From positions 1 through 45,719 of the forward strand of contig NZ_SUTK01000010.1 in NCBI RefSeq assembly GCF_015062905.1: a stretch of 45,719 nt of DNA. The letters run 5' to 3'. The number at the start of each line of letters is the position of its first letter. Position 1 is the stretch's first letter. The notes beneath the pieces are model-generated. The model was not told where the DNA came from. It was given only the letters and a program-made list of their open reading frames with translations, and searched no databases. A program made the position numbers and the translations under genes. The DNA is from Methanobrevibacter thaueri (GTDB taxonomy: Archaea; Methanobacteriota; Methanobacteria; Methanobacteriales; Methanobacteriaceae). Positions 34,301 to 41,353 of the stretch are shown here, piece after piece.

Positions 34301-36535
34301 ATTTGAAATGTCCGCTTCCCAACCTCTCTGAGGTTCTGGAGCAATGAAAATATTTCCAAATGTCAAACCCGGAATAACAAAGTAGTCTACTCCATTTCTG
34401 TTGACAACCATTACAGTGCCCGGTGAATCGCCCCATCCGTTAAGTCCTGAAACATTCAACTGTTTGAATTCAGCAAAGTACTGTTGGAACAGTTGGAAGT
34501 ATTTAATATCATGAGTGTTAGTATAGTTTTTCAGGGCCCCTACAATCTTATTTAAAACTATTTTCGCATCGGCCGCCTTATCATCCGGAAGCAATGAGGT
34601 AACCTGATTTAGCCAATCATCGATTGTGTCTCCGATAGTCACGGTATAGTTTAACTCGACTGACCTTCTTGCCAGCTCTCCAATGTATGCGACCGGACCT
34701 TCACGAACCTGAAGCTTAATGATGTCCTCCAGTGAATTGAACCATTCTGTGTATTCACTGACAGGAAGCAATGTTACGCCAGATTGGTTGGCCAGTTTTT
34801 CAAGTTCACCAGGCGCCCAATTAGCGACATTGATTCCACATCTTAAAATCATGTCTTCAAGTTCTGAAACGTTGTTCGGCAAGTCTTCGACAGTGTAGCC
34901 TGCGGCCTTTAAAGTATAGAGTATATTATAAATACTGGTAATTGTATCCAAATAACTTGATCCAATATTCTGTTTTCCCGGAGGATAGTTATAATAGATG
35001 ATGGACAATACCTTTTCACCATTTTCGGCATATTTCAAATCCACCCATGAATCGACCCTATCGGTTAACAGGTCAATGTTTCTTTCATGGGGAATATATG
35101 TAACGATTCTTGCACCTGTCAAATTAGAGATATATGATGATATTCCTCCGATGAAAGTCGCGTCAATGATACCCTGAGCTTCTGCAATGGCAACATGCCA
35201 CCATTTGTCACTTTTTTCTGTAGTCAAACCTGTGCTTCCAAGCTCCCACTGTTCATTAGAAACATAATCTGAATGAACCGCCCTGAAAACTGGAACATTA
35301 AGCTCTTCAAAAAAGTCTATTGTTTTAGTGAAATTCTCTCCTCCAACACCATATGCCACCATAGAGATAATGGCATCCACATACATTTCATAATTTGAGG
35401 AATTCGCTAAGAATCCTGAAATATTGCTGCCGGCACTTGTGAAAGACTCAACCATGACCCTTAACTGTTCAGCAGTACCACCTGCAGCAAACACTGGAAT
35501 GACATTATATCCCTTGTCTTCCAATGATTTAATTATTGCATATGTCGGATGCAGCTGTTGGGATGAAACATACATCGTACTTTCCAATATTCCTACCGTG
35601 CGGGTATTTGAAGAGTTGAAATAAGTCGCAATATATTCATCTAAGGAAAACCACCTTTCCCTGTAGATTCCATATAGGTAAGAACCAGTGAAATTCGGTC
35701 CCTCATAATTAACATCCGCCCCAAGATAATTCAAAAGATATAAAATTTGATTTTTCATGCTGTTCTTGTCATTGATATCCTTATACAATACCAAATCATT
35801 TAACATCTTATTGAATACTGCACCATCGCCCCTTATATATCTTTCAATGTCTTCATAACTTGTTCCTCTTTGGGTATTTGAAAAATATGTTATGATGTCT
35901 TCTGTTGTGAATGAGGAAAAAATCTTATTGTAATTAATTGTATTTTGCTTAATCAAGTTAATGGAAGAAGATCCGGAATTAAGATTTCCTGAAGGTGGCT
36001 CCAATATTAAAAACACTTGCTTTTGTGCAACGTCAGGATATTTCTCTACAGCACTTGTCAAAACTGCATCAACATCGGTACTAATCCATTCACCGATGAA
36101 TGCATCAGATTTATAAAGTAAATTTACCAGTTCCAATTCATCCATTGTCTTTATCTGTTCACCACTTCTGACGATTATATTTACATTTTTAAAATCGCTC
36201 CCATTGAAAAGTTCCTGACTGGCGGCATCTAAAATATTAGTGCCGGGGTTGTCACTAATAAAAAACAATGTATAATTTTTTTGTGAAGAAACTGTGTTCT
36301 CGGATGTGGATTCGAGGAGATTATCTGAATTTAACCCATCTGAAGTATGACCCCCGCTTTCAGTACAATCTTCAACAACAATATCATCATCAATTAAATC
36401 ATTATCGCTTCCAATAAATTGGTTGTCCTCAATACTTGTATCTGTATCATTTTCTAGAGCAAAAACAACTTGAGAAGATAAAATAATGATTAAAATTGCA
36501 AATATTGCCAAATAAAATCTTTTATTTTTAAACAT
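31391..36535 (-). CDS. cobN: Membrane-anchored, extracytoplasmic CobN-like chelatase
   Basis: 1714 aa. The N-terminal signal peptide FYLAIFAILIIILSSQVVFA is followed by an acidic spacer and a full CobN/magnesium-chelatase H-type body. The most diagnostic stretch is near residue 780: GRHATHEWLPGKEILLSATD, then GDVPQLYFYISDGLGEAIQA and KRRGFAVLISHLTSP. A His/Asp cluster DDEDDPDHDHGE lies near 1150 and a cysteine cluster ACCDCSCGN near 1532. A Ser/Thr/Asn-rich stalk, a transmembrane helix at about 1672-1691 and a charged cytosolic tail (RNRDEEEEIKDLDKLYNEKI) end the protein. Cytosolic CobN inserts cobalt into corrin rings with CobS/CobT ATPases; this one is predicted outside. It is first in an operon with DUF2162, ExbB and DUF2149. 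AGGGGAT precedes the ATG. Confidence 0.9.
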   Translation of the reverse strand: MFKNKRFYLAIFAILIIILSSQVVFALENDTDTSIEDNQFIGSDNDLIDDDIVVEDCTESGGHTSDGLNSDNLLESTSENTVSSQKNYTLFFISDNPGTNILDAASQELFNGSDFKNVNIIVRSGEQIKTMDELELVNLLYKSDAFIGEWISTDVDAVLTSAVEKYPDVAQKQVFLILEPPSGNLNSGSSSINLIKQNTINYNKIFSSFTTEDIITYFSNTQRGTSYEDIERYIRGDGAVFNKMLNDLVLYKDINDKNSMKNQILYLLNYLGADVNYEGPNFTGSYLYGIYRERWFSLDEYIATYFNSSNTRTVGILESTMYVSSQQLHPTYAIIKSLEDKGYNVIPVFAAGGTAEQLRVMVESFTSAGSNISGFLANSSNYEMYVDAIISMVAYGVGGENFTKTIDFFEELNVPVFRAVHSDYVSNEQWELGSTGLTTEKSDKWWHVAIAEAQGIIDATFIGGISSYISNLTGARIVTYIPHERNIDLLTDRVDSWVDLKYAENGEKVLSIIYYNYPPGKQNIGSSYLDTITSIYNILYTLKAAGYTVEDLPNNVSELEDMILRCGINVANWAPGELEKLANQSGVTLLPVSEYTEWFNSLEDIIKLQVREGPVAYIGELARRSVELNYTVTIGDTIDDWLNQVTSLLPDDKAADAKIVLNKIVGALKNYTNTHDIKYFQLFQQYFAEFKQLNVSGLNGWGDSPGTVMVVNRNGVDYFVIPGLTFGNIFIAPEPQRGWEADISNLYHCTAVAPTHQYLAAYYYMQKYYSNAMVFVGRHATHEWLPGKEILLSATDYGSVVVGDVPQLYFYISDGLGEAIQAKRRGFAVLISHLTSPMSYTHLYGNLTISVNLVNYYYNTENAELKAEFAQQIRNFIIDQDYSRNLGLSVDEVANLTDDVLVKKLDTFLKSLQDVLYPLGLHALGQYWTEKDLVSTVSVMLSFDFETELGETNLFDELSHIYYSKDYDALSSFEREVILNKSYDICRALIYWDVDVVYSTLVAENNLYENTKVLACLQLAKKYIGLINESVTNELNSMLNGLNGKYIPISAGGEVILNPIVLPTGRNMYQDQSQELPTQDAWNYAKTLALLTLSGLNDTTEKVIMGIWCVETARDDGALVASVLYLLGMKPVWSDSPSAGYFIDDEDDPDHDHGEIGQKTKSMPEYILLEDLTRPEGWDKKRIDVTVITSGLFRDLYSSQSILLDNAFRVALARSYNTIVRNSTLMRSQYGKQIKEAINFVMEGIGYYGVSSESLDDNYVAKHWVEDCIYYLSQGYNATTAGEYAITRIFAPPNGDYGAGISKLVSMSWTWNDTSELADFYLGRMGNMYSKNYWGDTNPLVFLRALSNSDTIVTSRNTNQYGVLDNDDFFDYWGGLSMTVEKISGKTPNMNVLMYANKDKAYIASLEEVMYQEIASRYDNPEWIKGMMAEGYSGARYMSNKFVTNLYGWQVTRPSAVSDALWNRVYNTYYNDKYNIGVTDWLKSGNNAYSLISMSGTMLTAIQEGYWNADEGTIRNIANTWAQATVQNGVACCDCSCGNIAMMQWAVQYVNPDILAQLLPKLYQATQNPVFSDNTQSTVPPENPDNSQNPKEASSNNPVEGSTSSATIATNSSSTTTNQATAQNGENAQGEAFSNVGAGSESVQAGSSSVEGADVKKSVEINPITSQSASEVGLSIIAVIGILCLIGVIALGYFRNRDEEEEIKDLDKLYNEKI

Positions 36536-36597
36536 TTTAATCCCCTACTTTTAATAATAATTATATTTCATTAATTTTATTAATAAATGTTATTAAA

Positions 36598-36636
36598 GTA
36601 TTACTAATTTGAGAATTTTATATAAAAAAGTAATAC
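36598..36636. promoter_or_regulatory. Inverted-repeat element between cobN and the coiled-coil gene (copy 1)
   Basis: GTATTACT (36598-36605) and AGTAATAC (36629-36636) are perfect inverse complements about three helical turns apart. They lie 63-101 bases upstream of cobN and 74-112 bases upstream of the divergent coiled-coil gene. A closely similar element precedes the 2401-aa adhesin gene. Confidence 0.5.
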
Positions 36637-36709
36637 AAAAAATTTAAGGCCTACAAAATATTTATTAAATCAAAAAAACAAAAGTATATTATCAGAAATA
36701 GGGGATAAT

Positions 36710-37561
36710 ATGAAAGTAGGGAATGGTATCGTAAAAAAGTATTCTAGAGAGTATAACCGAACACTGAAAAATGGTGAACGGAAGAAATATACCACAGAGC
36801 AGATACAAATTACAGTGCCGAAAAATGAAGACATCTATGAAAACAAGGAAGAAGTTCTTATTATCCCAAATTCAGAAATTGAAAAATTCAAAAGTAGAGA
36901 GGAAGAGATAATAGTATTGAGAATAGCTAATTATTTACATGTTGAGGAAGTGAAAAAATTGGAAGAACAACTTAAAAATACTAATCAGGCGCCTACTTTG
37001 GAATTTGAAAAGGAAATTAATGAACTTAAAGCTGAAATTGCACGTAAAGATGAAGCGTTAAGTGAAATGGAAAATAAATACCAAAATTTACATCAGGACA
37101 ATATTGATTCACTTAAAAAAGAAAATGAAAACATCAAAGACAAACATTCCAAATTAATCGTCGAAAACGAAAACCTCAAAACCAAGTTTGTCAACATCAA
37201 AACCGAAAATGAAAACCTGAAAACCAAATATTCCAGCATCAAGGAAGAAAATAAAAACCTGAAAACCAAATGTTCCAATTTAAAAGAAGAGCACTCCTCA
37301 ATTCGTGAAAGCTATAATCAGGTTTCCATAAAATATGACCATTTAAAACAAGAAAATCTCAACACCAAAACCAGCTACGCTGAAATATATGAAATAAATG
37401 AAAGTTTAGAAAAAGATTATGATTCACTTTTAGATGAATACAACGATTTGGTTGATAAATTCAATGACGTGCAGGATGAGCTGTATAACCTCAAAACCCA
37501 TCAATCCCGCGATGACTATATCGCAAGCAGAGTTAAAGAATTTATGCTAAACAGATCCTAA
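36710..37561 (+). CDS. Coiled-coil protein of unknown function
   Basis: 283 aa, not recognised beyond structure. Residues 1-75 form a small, beta-rich basic domain (VGNGIVKKYSREYNRTLKNG, YTTEQIQITVPKN, EEVLIIPNSEIEKF). From about residue 80 to the end the protein is a long charged coiled coil. At ~148-203 it has tandem 14-residue units (NENLKTKFVNIKTE, NENLKTKYSSIKEE, NKNLKTKCSNLKEE). There is no signal peptide or membrane segment, so it should be cytosolic. The ATG has GGGGAT three bases upstream. It is divergent from the cobN operon across a 174-base region holding an inverted repeat, and convergent with the zinc-ribbon gene, their stops overlapping in CTAA. Confidence 0.82.
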   Translation: MKVGNGIVKKYSREYNRTLKNGERKKYTTEQIQITVPKNEDIYENKEEVLIIPNSEIEKFKSREEEIIVLRIANYLHVEEVKKLEEQLKNTNQAPTLEFEKEINELKAEIARKDEALSEMENKYQNLHQDNIDSLKKENENIKDKHSKLIVENENLKTKFVNIKTENENLKTKYSSIKEENKNLKTKCSNLKEEHSSIRESYNQVSIKYDHLKQENLNTKTSYAEIYEINESLEKDYDSLLDEYNDLVDKFNDVQDELYNLKTHQSRDDYIASRVKEFMLNRS

Positions 37562-37839
37562 AGAGTTTTATAGTCATCTTGAAACTCTGGATTCCACCTT
37601 TTTAGACTTGGAATGAAAAATGCAGTGATTCCAGTCGCTTGAGTTTCCGCAAGTCTAGGATTTTTTTCCATCATCTCTTTTGTTTTTCGAACAATCATCT
37701 CTTCTAAAGTTATGTCCGGTTCTGTATACTCACCGTTTTGATAGCAGTCCTTACAAAATTCAGGGTTTAGACTGCCGTCCTTATTTGTACCGTAATCTTC
37801 TTTTACAATAGGTTGTCCGCAAGAATTACAAAATCCCAT
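37558..37839 (-). CDS. Small putative zinc-ribbon protein
   Basis: 93 aa. Residues 4-35 hold two Cys pairs, CNSCGQPI and FCKDCYQNG, spaced as in the putative zinc-ribbon family that begins MGFCxxCGxP. The rest is a short helical segment (LEEMIVRKTKEMMEKNP) and a C-terminal IPSLKRWNPEF. Such proteins are often annotated as regulators or uncharacterised; the role is unknown. The ATG is preceded by AAAGGAG. The upstream neighbour on this strand is fae-hps, 50 bases away with a terminator between. Confidence 0.8.
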   Translation of the reverse strand: MGFCNSCGQPIVKEDYGTNKDGSLNPEFCKDCYQNGEYTEPDITLEEMIVRKTKEMMEKNPRLAETQATGITAFFIPSLKRWNPEFQDDYKTL

Positions 37840-37868
37840 AAAAAAACTCCTTTAAAAAAAAAATAGTT

Positions 37869-37893
37869 GTAAATTAGAATGAATCTAATTTAC
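37869..37893 (-). terminator. Hairpin terminator of fae-hps, stop codon in stem
   Basis: Perfect 10-bp stem GTAAATTAGA (37869-37878) / TCTAATTTAC (37884-37893) with a 5-base loop. The TAA stop (complement of 37890-37892) is in the upstream arm. AACTATTTTTTTTTT follows on the minus strand. Confidence 0.8.
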
Positions 37894-39143
37894 TCTTTGT
37901 CTTTCACTTCAATGTTTTCATCCTCATCCATTGCAAGTCTCATGTTGTCTGGATCTGGGTCAAAGTGTTCTAAGAAGTCTTGTGCAGCTCTTCTTACATC
38001 TCTTGAACCGATAATGTATCTGCCTGCAATAATGATGTTTGCGCCTTTTTGGATAGCTTCTTCAACATTATTAGGTTTGATACCACCAGCAACAGCGATA
38101 AGACCTTTATTGCCGAGGATTGCTTTGATATCCTTAATATTACCCCATTCAGTCATGTCACTTACATCTTCACCGTGTTCGGCTCTGTATGATTCCATGT
38201 CAACATTTCTGTGTAATAAAACGATATCTGGTTTTAAATCATCAGGAAGTTGTGCTAATTTTTCTTCAAATCCTTTGACGTTCATCATATCAAGGATGGA
38301 ATAGATACCTTGTTTTTGGGTTTCGTGAATTGCTTTTGCAATTGATTCGATTGTACCGAGGCCTGAAATTGCCACTGCGTCAGCGGTTTCATCTGCTGCC
38401 ATTTTAACTTCAACACGACCAACGTCTAAAGTTTTCAAATCAGCAATGATGAATGCATCTGGGCGTAAAGCACGGATTTTGCCGATGATTCCAACACCGA
38501 ATTTTTTGACTAAAGGTGTTCCAGCCTCTAAAAGGATTCTGTCGTTGTCAGGCAAGTCGTTGATGATTCTTTCCATTGCAGCTTCATTGTCGAGGTCAAG
38601 TGCAACTTGCAGGTATGGCGGACTCCATAATTTTTTGACTTTGAATCCCATGATTGGGTGAGTTCCACGGTCTTTTTCTGCAAGAACTTTATCAATGTCT
38701 GGATATCCTTCCATTGCTCTTCTGATTGCGAGTTTAGTTGCTCCATAGTTGTATTGATAGATTTTTCTGAAGTCTTTTGCGGAAGGGTCAATGAATACGC
38801 TTACGTTGATTACAATGTCCTCAACGATGTCTTTTGGAATGTATCCATCTTCTACTGCATCAGCAACTGCTCTTGCAACTGCAGTTTGTGCAGGTCCAAA
38901 TATTTTGCTTGCATCATCTAAATCTCCAACAGTTACTTTAGGAATGATTAAAGTAGCTGGTTTGGTCATTAAGTTAGGTCTGATTACACTTGTTAGTGGA
39001 GTGTGGCCTACAGATAAATTGGATAAACCGTTTGCAAATGCTTGACCGACTGGTCCTTGCTTATCTCCAATTAATAAATCAATATGTGCTAATTCAGGGC
39101 CATCTCCAATAAGAGCTTCTCCTATTTTATACATTGGGTCCAT
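37890..39143 (-). CDS. fae-hps: Bifunctional formaldehyde-activating enzyme / 3-hexulose-6-phosphate synthase
   Basis: 417 aa. Residues 1 to ~165 are Fae: MYKIGEALIGDGPELAHIDL with the active-site histidine, then GPVGQAFANGLSNLSVGHTP and FGPAQTAVARAVADAV. Residues ~170-390 are Hps of the OMP-decarboxylase superfamily: YLQVALDLDNE, ADLKTLDVGRVEVKMA, IVLLHRNVDMES and IAVAGGIKPNNVEEAIQKGA. In archaea without a pentose phosphate pathway, Hps runs in reverse with Phi to make ribulose 5-phosphate. The formaldehyde released is captured on H4MPT by Fae, linking sugar synthesis to the methanogenic C1 pool. GGAGG lies 7 bases before the ATG. Downstream of thrS by 43 bases. Confidence 0.95.
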   Translation of the reverse strand: MDPMYKIGEALIGDGPELAHIDLLIGDKQGPVGQAFANGLSNLSVGHTPLTSVIRPNLMTKPATLIIPKVTVGDLDDASKIFGPAQTAVARAVADAVEDGYIPKDIVEDIVINVSVFIDPSAKDFRKIYQYNYGATKLAIRRAMEGYPDIDKVLAEKDRGTHPIMGFKVKKLWSPPYLQVALDLDNEAAMERIINDLPDNDRILLEAGTPLVKKFGVGIIGKIRALRPDAFIIADLKTLDVGRVEVKMAADETADAVAISGLGTIESIAKAIHETQKQGIYSILDMMNVKGFEEKLAQLPDDLKPDIVLLHRNVDMESYRAEHGEDVSDMTEWGNIKDIKAILGNKGLIAVAGGIKPNNVEEAIQKGANIIIAGRYIIGSRDVRRAAQDFLEHFDPDPDNMRLAMDEDENIEVKDKE

Positions 39144-39186
39144 TAAATTTCCTCCATATTATACTATAATTTTTATTTTTAATAAA

Positions 39187-41010
39187 CTATTGGAAGTTAA
39201 TCCTTCTTGAGATGTCCTTAGGTAAAGGCAATCTTCTGAAAGGTTTTCCTTCACATTTAGCATTAATTTCATCAATTAATTCGTCAACTGTCATGTCGAC
39301 TTTTTCACCGGTTTCACGTACGGTCACCTGGAATTTACCGGTTTCAGCTTCCTTGTCACCAACGACAAAAATGTATGGAATCCATTCTTTTGAAGCGTTA
39401 CGGATCTTTTTACCTACGCTTTCATCCCTGTCATCAATGTCGACACGAATGTTGGAAGCGTTGATTTTTGAGTATAGCTCTTCTGCAAATTCCTTGTGAT
39501 TCTCTCCGACTGTCAATATTCTTGCCTGAATAGGGCTTAACCATGTTGGAAGCATTGGTGCGCGTTCATTAATCTCCAGTGCAGTCTTTTCAAGCATTGC
39601 ACATAATACCCTTTCGATACTTCCGGTTGGGGAGGTGTGCAATATTGTAGGATTGTGCTGCTCGCCGTCTTCACCGAGGTAGGTGATGTCAAATCTTTTA
39701 CCGCTTTCAACATCGATTTGAACAGTAGGGTTTTCAATAGGACGGCCTAATGCATCGATGTTTGCAAGGTCGATTTTACATACCCAGTAATGGTGTCTTT
39801 CAGGTAAAATCTCCAATAGAATCGGTTTTTTGAACTTGTCGGCAATCTCATACATCCATTCTTCGTTTTCATCAAAGAAGTCCTGGGTTGCCCTGAAAAT
39901 GACTTCAAAGTCCAAGTTCAAGTCCACACCGGTTTGCATACACATGTCGGTCTGTTGGGAGAATTCCTCAAGGGATGCCTGAACGTCGGTACAGAATGAG
40001 TGGCAATCAGGCATTGTGAATGCCCTTAATCTTTTAAGTCCGACAACTTCCCCTTTTTTCTCGTAACGGAAACTGTATCTGGTCAGTTCGAAGATTTTTG
40101 CAGGGAAATTTTTCCATGTGAGATATGAATCGGACATCAGTCTGAATGCTCCGAAACATGCTGCAAACCTGAGCATCAGTTTCTTTTTGGTGTCTGTCCT
40201 GTACTGTCTTTCACCAAACTTGTATGCATGCTCATATATTGCCTGATTGTCCAAATCGTAAAAGATCGGAGTTTCAACAGGCATTGCACCACGTTCAACG
40301 GTAAGGTCATAAACGTAATCGGCTAAAAGGTCCCTGATCAGTTTACCTTTAGGGTACCATCTAAGGTTACCTACATCGGAAGCAGGTTCATAGTCACAGA
40401 TTTCCTTTTCCCTCATCAGTTTGACGTGAGGAGGTTCGCCTTCATCAGATGCTCCGCATCCGAGCTCATAGTCTACAAGCTGTTTGAAAGCCCTGTTCTG
40501 GAAGTCGAAATCTTCGATTTGAGTAATTTTGTTTCCTTCAAGAATTTGCCATTTGGAAGGTTCTCTTTCAACCTTTTCCTCTTCAGCATCGGCTGTGATT
40601 GTTCTTGAAAGTTCACTTAAAGGGTGTCCTTTACAGGAGATTTCAAACGCCTTATACCATCCGAAAGGTACTCTTTTTACGGTCAAGTTTTCAGCCAAAA
40701 GCGCTTCTTCTGCATCTTTCAAAATTTGAACAGCGACTTTTGGAGAACCTAATGAAGAAGATAAGTGAGCATATGGATATAACACTATGTTTTCAGCTTT
40801 AACTTGATCATTAGTTTTTATGACTTCTTTAACTAGATTTTTAACAATACCTTCTGGATTATCTTCGTCATCTTTTTCAACAGCTGTAAATACTACTAAA
40901 GAATCATCAAAGGAGCCTTCTTTTTTGGCTTCTTCAATATCCTCGGCTACAGGTGTCTCTTTTTTCACATTGTAGTTTAAATAATCAGAATGAATAAGAA
41001 GTATTCTCAT
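39187..41010 (-). CDS. thrS: Threonyl-tRNA synthetase, archaeal type
   Basis: 607 aa. The N-terminal ~140 residues (MRILLIHSDYLNYNVKKETP, LYPYAHLSSSLGSP) are the archaeal DTD-like editing domain instead of the bacterial TGS/SAD pair. The class II core has AACFGAFRLM, LTRYSFRYEKKGEVVGLKRL, FTMPDCHSFC and ERHHYWVCKID, supplying the catalytic zinc Cys/His ligands, and motif 3 in HTSPTGSIERVLCAMLEKT. The C-terminal anticodon domain has ARILTVGENHKEFA and IRVDIDDRDESVGKKIRNA. Full length. The ATG at 41008-41010 and its GGTGAT site sit inside a 9-bp inverted repeat, which suggests start-site control. Confidence 0.96.
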   Translation of the reverse strand: MRILLIHSDYLNYNVKKETPVAEDIEEAKKEGSFDDSLVVFTAVEKDDEDNPEGIVKNLVKEVIKTNDQVKAENIVLYPYAHLSSSLGSPKVAVQILKDAEEALLAENLTVKRVPFGWYKAFEISCKGHPLSELSRTITADAEEEKVEREPSKWQILEGNKITQIEDFDFQNRAFKQLVDYELGCGASDEGEPPHVKLMREKEICDYEPASDVGNLRWYPKGKLIRDLLADYVYDLTVERGAMPVETPIFYDLDNQAIYEHAYKFGERQYRTDTKKKLMLRFAACFGAFRLMSDSYLTWKNFPAKIFELTRYSFRYEKKGEVVGLKRLRAFTMPDCHSFCTDVQASLEEFSQQTDMCMQTGVDLNLDFEVIFRATQDFFDENEEWMYEIADKFKKPILLEILPERHHYWVCKIDLANIDALGRPIENPTVQIDVESGKRFDITYLGEDGEQHNPTILHTSPTGSIERVLCAMLEKTALEINERAPMLPTWLSPIQARILTVGENHKEFAEELYSKINASNIRVDIDDRDESVGKKIRNASKEWIPYIFVVGDKEAETGKFQVTVRETGEKVDMTVDELIDEINAKCEGKPFRRLPLPKDISRRINFQ

Positions 41011-41036
41011 TTAATCACCATATATTAGTGATTAAA
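41010..41036 (-). promoter_or_regulatory. Inverted repeat enclosing the thrS ribosome-binding site and start
   Basis: TTTAATCAC (41010-41018) and GTGATTAAA (41028-41036) are perfect 9-bp inverse complements around a 9-base loop. In the thrS message the 3' arm contains the GTGAT of the ribosome-binding site and ends at the A of AUG, so a folded leader would hide the start. Alternatively it is a DNA operator at the transcription start. Confidence 0.5.
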
Positions 41037-41350
41037 TTTTTGATTTTAATATTATATAAAAATAGTTAATTTTAAAAAAATTATTGGAAATTTATTTCAA
41101 ATTTCGATTTTCGAACTTCATCTAGAATGAGATCTCCCTGCTTAAGACTTGCACATGAATTGGAAAAAATGCATTGAATACAACTACAATTTAATGAAAA
41201 ATGTGACTGATTAAATAAATAGTTATGTCAGTAGTGTGGTGAATTATTAATCGTATCTTAATTTTAATTGGTTGGTGTGTTGTAATTCGGTGTTTCGTTT
41301 TGGCAAGTATATATGAAAAAAATAAAAAAAGTAATAGAGATTAAAAATCC
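41011..41350. other. Intergenic region between thrS and the Ig-like giant gene
   Basis: AT-rich, 340 bases. It holds the thrS inverted repeat, the thrS TATA box near 41051-41060 and the terminator of the giant gene near 41335. On the minus strand, roughly 41090-41230 has an unbroken reading frame of about 48 codons with no ATG, ending SLKQGDLILDEVRKSKFEIN then FQ and a stop. Its base composition looks more coding-like than the surroundings, so it may be the tail of a decayed gene. I do not recognise it. No RNA gene is seen. Confidence 0.45.
41051..41060 (-). promoter_or_regulatory. TATA box of thrS
   Basis: TTTATATAAT on the minus strand, 41-50 bases before the start codon. A start site about 25 bases downstream would give a leader of roughly 15-25 bases, overlapping the inverted repeat. 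Confidence 0.55.
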
Positions 41351-41353
41351 CTA
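41335..41353 (-). terminator. Hairpin terminator of the Ig-like giant gene, stop codon in stem
   Basis: On the minus strand TAGGGATT pairs with AATCTCTA (one G-U), loop TTT. The first three bases are the gene's TAG stop (complement of 41351-41353). ACTTTTTTTATTTTTTTC follows. Confidence 0.75.

Noticed and set aside
29560..36636. Calling the GTATTAC/GTAATAC elements NikR operators
   Set aside because: Half-sites look similar, but NikR half-sites are normally about two helical turns apart and here they are about three; no NikR gene is in the window.
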